Below, one piece after another: positions 24,173 to 31,814 of a DNA stretch of 64,000 bases. Origin of the DNA: Syntrophotalea acetylenica (lineage in GTDB: Bacteria; Desulfobacterota; Desulfuromonadia; Desulfuromonadales; Syntrophotaleaceae). Below the pieces are notes generated by a model. That model did no database searches. It had not been told where the DNA came from and was given only the letters and a program-made list of their open reading frames with translations. A program made the position numbers and the translations under genes. The stretch lies in contig NZ_CP015455.1 in assembly GCF_001888165.1 (NCBI RefSeq), positions 924,001 through 988,000 on the forward strand, read 5' to 3'. The number at the start of each line of letters is the position of its first letter. The stretch's first letter is position 1.

Positions 24173-25405
24173 ATGAGCAATAACAAAAACAGCCTGATCG
24201 TAGGCCTGGATATCGGCACCACCAAGATTTGCGCCATTGTCGGCCATCAGACCGAAGAAGGTCTGGATATCGTCGGCATTGGCACCAGCCCTTCGCGCGG
24301 ATTGCGCAAGGGCGTGGTGATCAACATAGAAAGTACCGTCGAGGCGATTCGCAAGGCTCTCAACGATGCCGAACTGATGGCTGACTGCAAGATTGACAGC
24401 GTGTATGCCGGTATCGCCGGAGGCCATATCCGCGGATTCAATTCCCAGGGCGTCATCGCCATCAAGACGCGGGAAGTGACCCATGACGATATCCGCAGGG
24501 TGCTCGACGCGGCCAGGGCTATCGCCATCCCCATGGACCGCGAAGTCATCCATACCCTGCCGCAGGAATATATCATCGACGACCAGGACGGCATTCTCGA
24601 CCCCCTCGGCATGTGCGGCGTGCGCCTTGAAGCCAAGGTGCATATCGTGACTTCGGCCACCGCCAGTGCCCAGAATATCGTGCGCAGCTGCTACAAAGCC
24701 GATGTGGAAGTGGCCGATATCGTGCTGGAACAGCTGGCTTCGTCCGAAGCGGTGCTGTCTCCGGACGAAAAGGATCTCGGCGTGGCCATTGTCGATATCG
24801 GCGGCGGCACCACCGATATTGCCATTTTTGTGGACGGAGCCATCAAGCACACCTCGGTGCTGTCGCTGGGAGGCAACCATCTGACCAACGATATCGCCGT
24901 CGGGCTGCGCACCCCCATGGCGGAAGCCGAGGTGATCAAACAGAAATACGGCTGCGCCATGACCTCGATGGTCGGCAAGGATGAAACCATCGAGGTGCCC
25001 TCGGTGGGGGGGCGTGAACCGCGCATCCTGTCACGGCATCTGCTGGCCGAAATTCTTGAACCGCGGGTCGAGGAGATCTTTACCTTGGTGCAGCGTGAAA
25101 TCATCAAGAGCGGCCTGGAGGATCTGCTCGCTTCCGGCATCGTGCTGACCGGGGGCAGTTGCATCCTGCCCGGCATGCCGGAAATGGCCGAACAGATTTT
25201 CAACCTGCCGGTGCGCCGCGGCTTGCCGCAGGGCATCGGCGGCCTGACCGATGTGGTCAACTCGCCCATTTATGCCACCGGGGTCGGTCTGATCAAATAC
25301 GGGGCGCGTTGCGGCGGTGCGCCCAAGTTCAACAAAGCGAGCACGGATAACCTGTTCGATCGGGTTTTCCGTCGCATGAAGGAATGGTTTGTGGAGTTTT
25401 TCTGA
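24173..25405 (+). CDS. ftsA: Cell division protein FtsA
   Basis: FtsA is the actin-like protein that tethers FtsZ to the membrane. The 410-residue product has the phosphate-1 loop IVGLDIGTTKICAIVG, the SHS2/1C region (KIDSVYAGIAGGHIRGFNSQG), VAIVDIGGGTTDIAIF, the adenosine motif ASGIVLTGGSCILPGM, and a C-terminal amphipathic helix (RVFRRMKEWFVEFF) that serves as membrane-targeting sequence. The start follows AAGGGGGAAGG. Confidence 0.97.
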   Translation: MSNNKNSLIVGLDIGTTKICAIVGHQTEEGLDIVGIGTSPSRGLRKGVVINIESTVEAIRKALNDAELMADCKIDSVYAGIAGGHIRGFNSQGVIAIKTREVTHDDIRRVLDAARAIAIPMDREVIHTLPQEYIIDDQDGILDPLGMCGVRLEAKVHIVTSATASAQNIVRSCYKADVEVADIVLEQLASSEAVLSPDEKDLGVAIVDIGGGTTDIAIFVDGAIKHTSVLSLGGNHLTNDIAVGLRTPMAEAEVIKQKYGCAMTSMVGKDETIEVPSVGGREPRILSRHLLAEILEPRVEEIFTLVQREIIKSGLEDLLASGIVLTGGSCILPGMPEMAEQIFNLPVRRGLPQGIGGLTDVVNSPIYATGVGLIKYGARCGGAPKFNKASTDNLFDRVFRRMKEWFVEFF

Positions 25406-25481
25406 GCACGGCGGGGCAGCGCTTTAATCAACGCGGCCGGGTTACGGAGAGATCCGGTCTACAAGGGAATCGGAGGGATTT

Positions 25482-26641
25482 ATGTCGGATCATATCATGT
25501 TCGAATTCGATGAAAACATCGACCAGACCGCAAAAATCAAGGTGATCGGCGTCGGTGGCGGCGGCAACAATGCCGTCAACACCATGATCATGGCGGAGCT
25601 GGAAGGGGTCGATTTCGTGGCCGCCAATACCGACGCCCAGGCGTTGCGTAAAAGCCGCGCACCGGTCAAACTGCAGATCGGCGGCAAGCTGACCAAAGGC
25701 CTCGGCGCCGGCGCCAATCCCGAGGTCGGCCGTGACGCGGCGGAGGAAGACCGTTCGCGCCTGGCCGAGATCCTGGAAGGTGCCGACATGGTGTTCATCG
25801 CTGCTGGCCTGGGGGGGGGACCGGTACCGGGGCGGCTCCGATCATCGCCGAAGTCGCCAAGGAGCAGGGTGCTCTGACGGTGGCGGTGGTGACCAAGCCG
25901 TTCAGCCGCGAAGGCAAGCAGCGCATGAAAAAGGCGGCGCAGGGTATCGATAACCTGAAAAACGTGGTCGATTCCCTGATTGTCATTCCAAACGACCGCC
26001 TGCTCGGTCTTTCCGGTAAAAACACCAGCATTCTCGATGCCTTCAAGCCCTCCGACGACGTGCTCAGACAGGCGGTGCAGGGCATCTCCGAGCTGATCAC
26101 GACCAGTGGCCTGATCAACGTCGACTTTGCCGATGTCAAGGCGGTCATGAGCGAGCGCGGCATGGCCATGATGGGCATCGGTCTTGCCGAAGGCGAGCGC
26201 CGTGCCGCGGAAGCCGCCCAGAAAGCCATCAGCAGCCCGCTGCTGGAGGATATCGATATCTCCGGCGCCAAGGGTGTGCTGGTCAACATCACCGCATCCT
26301 CCAACATGACCATGGAGGAGTTCGACGAAGCTTCCAGCATCATCCATGACAAGGTGCACGAAGAGGCCAACATCATTATCGGCCTGGTGATCAATGAGGA
26401 TATGGGCGACCGCATCAAGATCACCGCCATCGCGACCGGTTTCGGCGATTCCTTCGAAAAAGGGCGCCGCAACGTCGAGGACTTGCGCAGCCGGGCCATC
26501 GCCGGACTCGACAAGGTCGACCGTGATCTGCCGACCTTCATCCGTGACCGGCAGAAAGAGGCGCCAAAGGCGTTCCGCACCACGCTCGGGGATGAGCACG
26601 AGTACGACATCCCTACCTTTATGCGCAAGCGGGTCGACTGA
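25482..26641 (+). CDS. ftsZ: Cell division GTPase FtsZ; one frame break in this sequence
   Basis: FtsZ is the tubulin homologue that forms the division ring. As given, the frame breaks at the nine-G run 25811-25819, inside the tubulin signature. One extra G restores [20 protein letters not shown] and a single 386-residue protein, so the break is most likely a sequence error. Other landmarks are [27 protein letters not shown], the synergy loop [15 protein letters not shown] and the C-terminal peptide [13 protein letters not shown], the part bound by FtsA and other partners. The gene lies 76 bases after ftsA and ends the cluster. Confidence 0.95.
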
Positions 26642-27048
26642 TCCGGTCGGCCATCGGCCCAGACGCGTCAGGTCCGGATCGGCCGGATGCGGGGATCTCC
26701 GCCCTGTGTCCGCTTTTCCGAACGCGCCGGTCGGGGTCTGTCGGTGATGCCGGCAGGCGGTGGGTCGCTGTTCCCAGAATTTGTAGTATCCGATGATTCC
26801 CAGACGGGGGAGCCTGAGACGGTTCCCCCGTTTTTTCAAGCTGCCGGCTTCAAGGTTTTTGCCGAGGTCGCGATCACCGAAGCATGCTTTTCCACGAAGG
26901 TCCTTCGATTCTTACGCTTCGGGTTTTCACCAGAACCGCTCTGGATTAAGATAGCCGCTCCGACGCATGGGTGCCGATGGACAGCGCCGGGCATCACCAC
27001 AACGGGCGGAAGATCGCTTCCCGCTTGTTGTCGTTTCGGGAGAAATGC
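26642..27048. other. Intergenic region between ftsZ and the radical SAM gene
   Basis: This 407-base gap holds the ftsZ terminator (26804-26836) and, downstream, a small CGAAGG/CCTTCG hairpin near 26895-26907. The last 20 bases include GGGAG, which serves the next start. I see no convincing promoter hexamers and no coding potential with a family match. Confidence 0.6.
26804..26836 (+). terminator. Intrinsic terminator of the dcw cluster
   Basis: The stem ACGGGGGA pairs with TCCCCCGT around a 12-base loop and runs into six Ts, 163 bases after the ftsZ stop. Confidence 0.85.
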
Positions 27049-28785
27049 ATGTCACGAAAGCTTCTGGACAAAGCACAGCGCCGCCTGGCTGCCGAGCGCG
27101 GGCTGCCCTCCAGGCCATGGGGCGGGCGACTGGCGGTGGCTCTGATATACCCGAATGTCTACCATCAGGCCATGAGCAACCTGGGGTTCCAGACCGTCTA
27201 CGAGTGGATCAACCGGCGCGACGATGCGCTGTGCGAGCGGTTTTTTCTGCCGGACCTCGAAGATCTGGCGGAACATCGCAAAACCGGCTATCCGTTGTTT
27301 TCTCTGGAATCAGGGCGGTTTCTCGAAGAGTTTGACCTCGTCGCCATTTCCCTCTCCTTCGAAAACGATTATCTCAACCTGCCGCACATCTTCGGGCTGG
27401 CGCGCATGCCGCTGTTCGCAGAGGAGCGGCAGGATAAATATCCTCTGGTGCTGTGCGGCGGCGTCTGTGCGTTTCTGAATCCGGAGCCGCTGGCGGGCAT
27501 CATGGATTGTTTTGCCGTCGGTGAAGCCGAGGTTCTGCTGGCCCCGTTTCTGGACAGATTGCGCCGGACGGACGAAACCCGGGCGGCAATGCTGGCCGAT
27601 CTGGCCCGGCTGCCGGGGATCTATGTCCCTTCCCTGTACCGGGTGAATTACACCGAGGATGGAACCCTTGCCAGCATGGTGCCCTGCGCGGGGGCTCTCG
27701 AACATGTCCGGCGCCAATGGCTGCGACGCCTTGACGACCATCCCAGCCGCACCTGCGTCTATGCCGACGATACCGAGTTCGGCGATATGACCCTGGTCGA
27801 GGTGTCGCGCGGTTGCTCCCGCAAATGCCGCTTTTGTGCGGCCGGCTATATCTACCTGCCGCCTCGCGAGCGCTCCGCTGCCGGTTTGCGGCCCATCATC
27901 GAGGAGGGCCTGGCGAACCGGCAACGGGTGGGGCTGGTAAGCCCGGCGGTTGCCGATCATAGTGAAATCGACGCTATCGCTCAGCAGATTCTTCAGGCTG
28001 GCGGCCAGATTTCGGTGGCCAGCGTGCGCATCGATTCGCTGACGGCCGGTGATATCGAAGCGATGGCGGCCTCCGGTCACCGTACCGTGGCGATCGCCCC
28101 CGAGGCCGGCAGTCAGCGGCTTCGCGATTTTATCAACAAGGGGCTCAGCGAGGCACAGATTCTTGCCGCCACCCGTCTTATCGCCGAAGGGGGCATTCCC
28201 AATCTGAAACTCTATTTTCTCATCGGCCTGCCCACCGAAACCTTTGAGGACATTGAAAGCCTGCTGCGGCTCGCGCAAGACATCCGGCGGGTATGGCTCG
28301 ATGCCGGACGCCGGCGGGGCCGACTCGGTAACCTGACCTTGTCCGTCAATCCGTTTATTCCCAAACCGTTCACGCCGTTGCAGTGGGCGGCCATGGAACC
28401 GATCGCGTCCCTCAAAAAAAAGCTGCAGTATCTGAAACGCCAGGTCGGGCGCATGCCCAACACCAGCCTCATCTGTGAATCCCTCAAGTCCTCGGAACTT
28501 CAGGCGTTGCTGTCCCGTGGCGATCGCCGCACTGGCCGTTTGCTGCCGCACTTGGCCGCAGGGGATTCCCTGGCTGCGGCCTGCCGCCGCGAAGGACTCG
28601 ACGCGGGATTTTACGTGACGAGGGAACGCGCCGAAGATGAAAAGCTGCCCTGGGAAATCATCGATCAGGGGGTGCCGCGCAGCTTCCTGCGGGCCGAATA
28701 CGATCGCGCCCGGCGCGGCGAACCGACCCCGCCCTGCGGTCCCGGTTGCAGCCGCTGCGGATTGTGCGGAAAAAAAGGCCCCTGA
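27049..28785 (+). CDS. B12-binding-type radical SAM protein (TIGR03960-like)
   Basis: The 578-residue product has an N-terminal cobalamin-binding-like region (VALIYPNVYHQAMSNLGFQTVY), a radical SAM core with the iron-sulfur motif CSRKCRFC in SRGCSRKCRFCAAGYIYLPPRERS, and APEAGSQRLRDFINKGLSEAQI. It resembles the TIGR03960 family of uncharacterised radical SAM proteins. An extra cysteine-rich tail (CGPGCSRCGLCGKK) ends the protein and could hold a second metal centre; that is inference. The reaction is unknown. ATG at 27049 is preceded by GGGAG. Confidence 0.8.
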   Translation: MSRKLLDKAQRRLAAERGLPSRPWGGRLAVALIYPNVYHQAMSNLGFQTVYEWINRRDDALCERFFLPDLEDLAEHRKTGYPLFSLESGRFLEEFDLVAISLSFENDYLNLPHIFGLARMPLFAEERQDKYPLVLCGGVCAFLNPEPLAGIMDCFAVGEAEVLLAPFLDRLRRTDETRAAMLADLARLPGIYVPSLYRVNYTEDGTLASMVPCAGALEHVRRQWLRRLDDHPSRTCVYADDTEFGDMTLVEVSRGCSRKCRFCAAGYIYLPPRERSAAGLRPIIEEGLANRQRVGLVSPAVADHSEIDAIAQQILQAGGQISVASVRIDSLTAGDIEAMAASGHRTVAIAPEAGSQRLRDFINKGLSEAQILAATRLIAEGGIPNLKLYFLIGLPTETFEDIESLLRLAQDIRRVWLDAGRRRGRLGNLTLSVNPFIPKPFTPLQWAAMEPIASLKKKLQYLKRQVGRMPNTSLICESLKSSELQALLSRGDRRTGRLLPHLAAGDSLAAACRREGLDAGFYVTRERAEDEKLPWEIIDQGVPRSFLRAEYDRARRGEPTPPCGPGCSRCGLCGKKGP

Positions 28786-28885
28786 CAGGAATCGTCGCCC
28801 CCGCTGTTCGCCTGAACTGTTTGACGATGCATGCACATGCGATACTCCTGATAAATCGACTCAACCCATTCAAAGGAGTGCATCC

Positions 28886-29005
28886 ATGCCCGAAGAACGC
28901 ACAGGACTGGTGACATTTAAAGGCAATCCCCTGACGCTGATCAGGAAGGTCGTGGAGGAACCCGATTACCAGGCCGCTATCGATGCGGTGAACCAGCTGC
29001 TCTGA
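28886..29005 (+). pseudogene. tpx: Internally deleted thiol peroxidase remnant (39 codons)
   Basis: The 39-residue frame joins the two ends of thiol peroxidase. Residues 1-18, MPEERTGLVTFKGNPLTL, match the Tpx N-terminus, and VVEEPDYQAAIDAVNQLL matches its last residues. About 130 codons between them, with both redox cysteines and the whole thioredoxin fold, are missing, yet the frame is kept. The start is clear: AAAGGAG stands 9 bases before the ATG, and a hairpin follows the stop. The product cannot be a peroxidase. Full-length Tpx is about 165-170 residues. It could be a true in-frame deletion or an assembly loss; sequence alone does not decide. Confidence 0.8.
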
Positions 29006-29026
29006 TAGGGGTTACCGCCGTGATTT

Positions 29027-29066
29027 TTGCAAAGGGCCCCCGTCTATGGACGGGGGCCCTTTGCAA
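29027..29066. terminator. 18-bp perfect hairpin between the tpx remnant and aroQ
   Basis: TTGCAAAGGGCCCCCGTC pairs without mismatch with its complement at 29049-29066 around the 4-base loop TATG. It starts 21 bases after the tpx remnant stop and 69 bases beyond the aroQ stop, so it can serve both convergent genes. There is no long T tract after it on either strand, so classical termination is likely but not certain. Confidence 0.65.
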
Positions 29067-29135
29067 TGAAACAACAGGATTTGTTTTTCAGGGGGAACGT
29101 TTTTCCGCCGGTACGGATACGGCGCCGTGAAGGTG

Positions 29136-29582
29136 TCAGTCGTTGTCCTGGATCAGGCTTGCGGCCGCGAGCAGGCCGAGATGATAGCTCTCTGCGCCGA
29201 ACCCGCAAATCTGCCCCTTTGCCAGCGCGGCGATGACCGAATGCTGGCGGAACGCTTCACGGGCATGGATGTTGGACATGTGCACCTCCACGATGGGGAT
29301 GTTGAGGATGCCAAGCGCGTCGGCAATGCCGTAACTGTAATGGGTCCAGGCACCGGCATTGATGACCACGGCGGCGACCTGTTCCCCGTGGGCGCGGTGA
29401 ATGCGCTCGACCATGTCGGCTTCGCTATTGGTTTGAAAACACTCGACCTCGACGCCGAGACCGGTCGCCCATGCGGCGATGCGGGCGTCGATCTCGGCCG
29501 AAGTGATGGTCCCGTAATGGGCTGCATCGCGCTTGCCGAACATGTTCAGGTTGATCCCGTGCAGAACAAGAATTTTTTTCAT
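29136..29582 (-). CDS. aroQ: 3-dehydroquinate dehydratase, type II
   Basis: AroQ dehydrates 3-dehydroquinate to 3-dehydroshikimate in aromatic amino acid synthesis. The 148-residue product starts ILVLHGINLNMFGKRD, followed by TNSEADMVERIHRA, VVINAGAWTHYSYGIADAL and IVEVHMSNIHAREAFRQHS, the type II layout. It belongs to the branch with HGINLNMFG instead of the commoner GPNLNLLG. ATG at 29582 is preceded by GGAGGG at 4 bases. It probably shares transcription with the ABC-F gene upstream. Confidence 0.92.
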   Translation of the reverse strand: MKKILVLHGINLNMFGKRDAAHYGTITSAEIDARIAAWATGLGVEVECFQTNSEADMVERIHRAHGEQVAAVVINAGAWTHYSYGIADALGILNIPIVEVHMSNIHAREAFRQHSVIAALAKGQICGFGAESYHLGLLAAASLIQDND

Positions 29583-29692
29583 GCAGCCCTCCAACAGATG
29601 TCTGCCGGCGTCATTGCCAATGGAACTTGATACCTGACGCCGAACGGTTAGACCTTTGTTTATCCTTTTCCGGAGCATCACGTCAAGGCCCG

Positions 29693-29729
29693 GCTTGTGT
29701 CCATGGCGGGCCTCCGGATGGACACAAGC
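29693..29729 (-). repeat. 12-bp inverted repeat between the ABC-F gene and aroQ
   Basis: GCTTGTGTCCAT pairs perfectly with ATGGACACAAGC around a 13-base loop, starting 9 bases past the ABC-F stop. No T tract follows on the minus strand, so it may stabilise the message 3' end or act as a weak terminator. Confidence 0.5.
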
Positions 29730-29737
29730 TTGCCGTT

Positions 29738-31384
29738 TTAAACGGCCTGAGTGATAGAAACGGCTTCCTGCCCGGATTTTTGCAGGTAATAATCGTAATC
29801 ACCTTCATAGGCCAGCATGCGGCCGTGGTCGATTTCATAAACACGGTCGACCAGGCTGCGCAGAAAATGCCGGTCATGGCTGACCAGCACCACGGTGCCG
29901 CCAAACCGTTTCAGCGCATCCAGAAGGACTTCGCGGGACACGATATCCAGATGGTTGGTCGGTTCGTCGAGAATCAGGAGATTGAGCGGCCGGGCCAGCA
30001 GGGTAGCCAGCACCACGCGGCTCTTTTCGCCTCCGGACAAGATCTCGATGCGTTTATCCACATCGTCACCTTGAAACAGAAAGGCGGCGCAGAGGTTGCG
30101 CACCACCCCGACGCTGGCCGTGGGCAGGGCCTCGCTGATCGTTTCCAGAACGGTTCTGCCCGGGTCGAGGATATCCATGGCATGCTGACTGAAATAACCG
30201 GCATGCACGTTGGCACCGATAGTCACCGCACCGGCCGAGGGGGCGGTGTGTCCTGCCAGAACCTTGAGAAAGGTCGACTTGCCGGCACCGTTGACCCCGA
30301 CCACGGCGATTTTTTCGCCGCGCCGGATGAGGCCCGACACGCCGCCGAATACAGACTTGCCGCCGCCTTCGGGGAGATCCCAGGTCTTGCCGAGATCCTG
30401 CATGACGACGACGTCGTCGCCGCTGCGGGGCGGTTCCGTGAATTCGAAGCGAACCACCTTCTGCTCCGGCGGCAGTTTGATGCGCTCGATTTTTTCCAGC
30501 TTTTTGACCCGTGACTGGACCTGCGCCGCATGGGAAGCGCGGGCGGCGAAACGCGCGATGAATTCTTCCTCCTTGGCCAGCATCTCCTGTTGGCGGCGGA
30601 AGCTGGCCAGCAGCTGCTCGCGGCGGATTTCGCGTTCGCGCAGATAAAAGTCGTAGTTGCCGCCGTAGGTGGTGATGGTGCCGTTGCCGACTTCCACGAT
30701 GCGGCTTACCAGCCGGTTCATGAAGTCGCGGTCGTGACTGGTCATCAGCAGCGCGCCACTGTATTCTTCCGCCAGCCAGTTCTCCAGCCAGACGATCGAT
30801 TCGACATCGAGATGGTTGGTCGGTTCGTCGAGCAGCAGTACATCCGGATTCAGGGTCAGGATTCTGGCCAGGGCGATACGCATTTTCCAGCCGCCGCTGA
30901 ACGATTCAACCGGCCGCGCCTGGGCCTGCGGATCGATGCCGAGGCCGGCCAGAACCGCTTTGGCACGGTTTTCAAGCTCGTAGCCGCCGCGGTGTTCAAA
31001 TTCCTGCTGGGCGTCGCCGTAACGCTCCAGCAGGTCTGCCAGGGCATCGTCCGGCATCGGTTCGCACATGGCCGTTTCCATTTCGCGGATTCTCCGTCCG
31101 AGTTCCACGGTGCGCGCCGATGCGGCTATGACCTCTTCAAGGGCGGAGCGTCCGGACATTTCGCCGACATCCTGGGAAAAATAGCCTATGACGGCTTTCT
31201 TTGCGCAGCTGATTTCACCGCGGTCCGGCATTTCCTCGCCGGTGATCAGGCGGAAAATGGAGGTCTTGCCGGCACCGTTGGGGCCGACCAGGCCGGTGCG
31301 TGTCGCGGCGGGTATCTGAAAGCTGGCCCCATCGAAAAGGATCTGTGATCCGTGTTGTCTGGTGATATTGGTAAGGTGAATCAT
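29738..31384 (-). CDS. ABC-F family ATPase
   Basis: ABC-F proteins are soluble tandem ATPases; studied members act on the ribosome E site. The 548-residue product has two ATP-binding cassettes: Walker A GPNGAGKTSIF with signature SFSGGWKMRIAL and LLLDEPTNHLD, then GVNGAGKSTFLK with LSGGEKSRVVL and LILDEPTNHLD. A linker rich in charged residues (REIRREQLLASFRRQQEML) separates them. There is no membrane segment. ATG at 31384 is preceded by GGAGAGAC. Which translation factor or resistance subgroup it belongs to is not clear from motifs. Confidence 0.9.
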   Translation of the reverse strand: MIHLTNITRQHGSQILFDGASFQIPAATRTGLVGPNGAGKTSIFRLITGEEMPDRGEISCAKKAVIGYFSQDVGEMSGRSALEEVIAASARTVELGRRIREMETAMCEPMPDDALADLLERYGDAQQEFEHRGGYELENRAKAVLAGLGIDPQAQARPVESFSGGWKMRIALARILTLNPDVLLLDEPTNHLDVESIVWLENWLAEEYSGALLMTSHDRDFMNRLVSRIVEVGNGTITTYGGNYDFYLREREIRREQLLASFRRQQEMLAKEEEFIARFAARASHAAQVQSRVKKLEKIERIKLPPEQKVVRFEFTEPPRSGDDVVVMQDLGKTWDLPEGGGKSVFGGVSGLIRRGEKIAVVGVNGAGKSTFLKVLAGHTAPSAGAVTIGANVHAGYFSQHAMDILDPGRTVLETISEALPTASVGVVRNLCAAFLFQGDDVDKRIEILSGGEKSRVVLATLLARPLNLLILDEPTNHLDIVSREVLLDALKRFGGTVVLVSHDRHFLRSLVDRVYEIDHGRMLAYEGDYDYYLQKSGQEAVSITQAV

Positions 31385-31468
31385 GGTGTCTCTCCAGGTA
31401 CAAAATTTTGGCATTGGTACCACAGGCGGCACCGGGACCGCAAGCCCGCATTTGCCCCTGACTTGCGA

Positions 31469-31497
31469 TTGACCGCAAGGTGGGCCGCGGGCATAAT
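31469..31497 (+). promoter_or_regulatory. Sigma-70 promoter for the S4-domain gene
   Basis: TTGACC and CATAAT are separated by exactly 17 bases, 45 bases upstream of the start at 31543, in the gap between the divergent ABC-F and S4 genes. Confidence 0.6.
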
Positions 31498-31542
31498 GAC
31501 AGCCGGTTTCGCACGCATTCCATAAGGGGGACACAACAGATC

Positions 31543-31752
31543 ATGGAGATTTTCCAATTGCGGGGACAGGAATTTATCGAACTTTGCAGCCTGTTGAAGG
31601 TGACGGGGCTGTGCGGTAGCGGCGGCATGGCGAAAACGGCCGTGGCTCAGGGGCAGGTAACGGTTGACGGTCAGGTGGAATTGCGCAAAAGGTGTAAAAT
31701 CCGCTCCGGACAGACCGTCGGGTTTGAGGGCCGGCAAATTCGCATCGACTGA
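31543..31752 (+). CDS. Small S4-domain RNA-binding protein (YbcJ-like)
   Basis: The 69-residue product is essentially a single S4 domain. It contains FIELCSLLKVTGLCGSGGMAKTAV, QGQVTVDGQVELRKRCKIRSGQTV and an ending close to E. coli YbcJ. S4 domains bind structured RNA; the target of this family is not established. A strong promoter lies just upstream and AAGGGGG is 12 bases before the ATG. It converges on glnE with 62 bases between the stops. Confidence 0.85.
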   Translation: MEIFQLRGQEFIELCSLLKVTGLCGSGGMAKTAVAQGQVTVDGQVELRKRCKIRSGQTVGFEGRQIRID

Positions 31753-31814
31753 AGCCTTCATCGTAGCGTTTCCGCTGGTGTCCGGATTGAAGGGAGGGGG
31801 GGCGCCGCCGGGAT

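Noticed and set aside
25811-25819. Programmed frameshift in ftsZ
   Set aside because: The same single-G loss occurs at four other G-runs in unrelated genes, so sequence error explains all five better.
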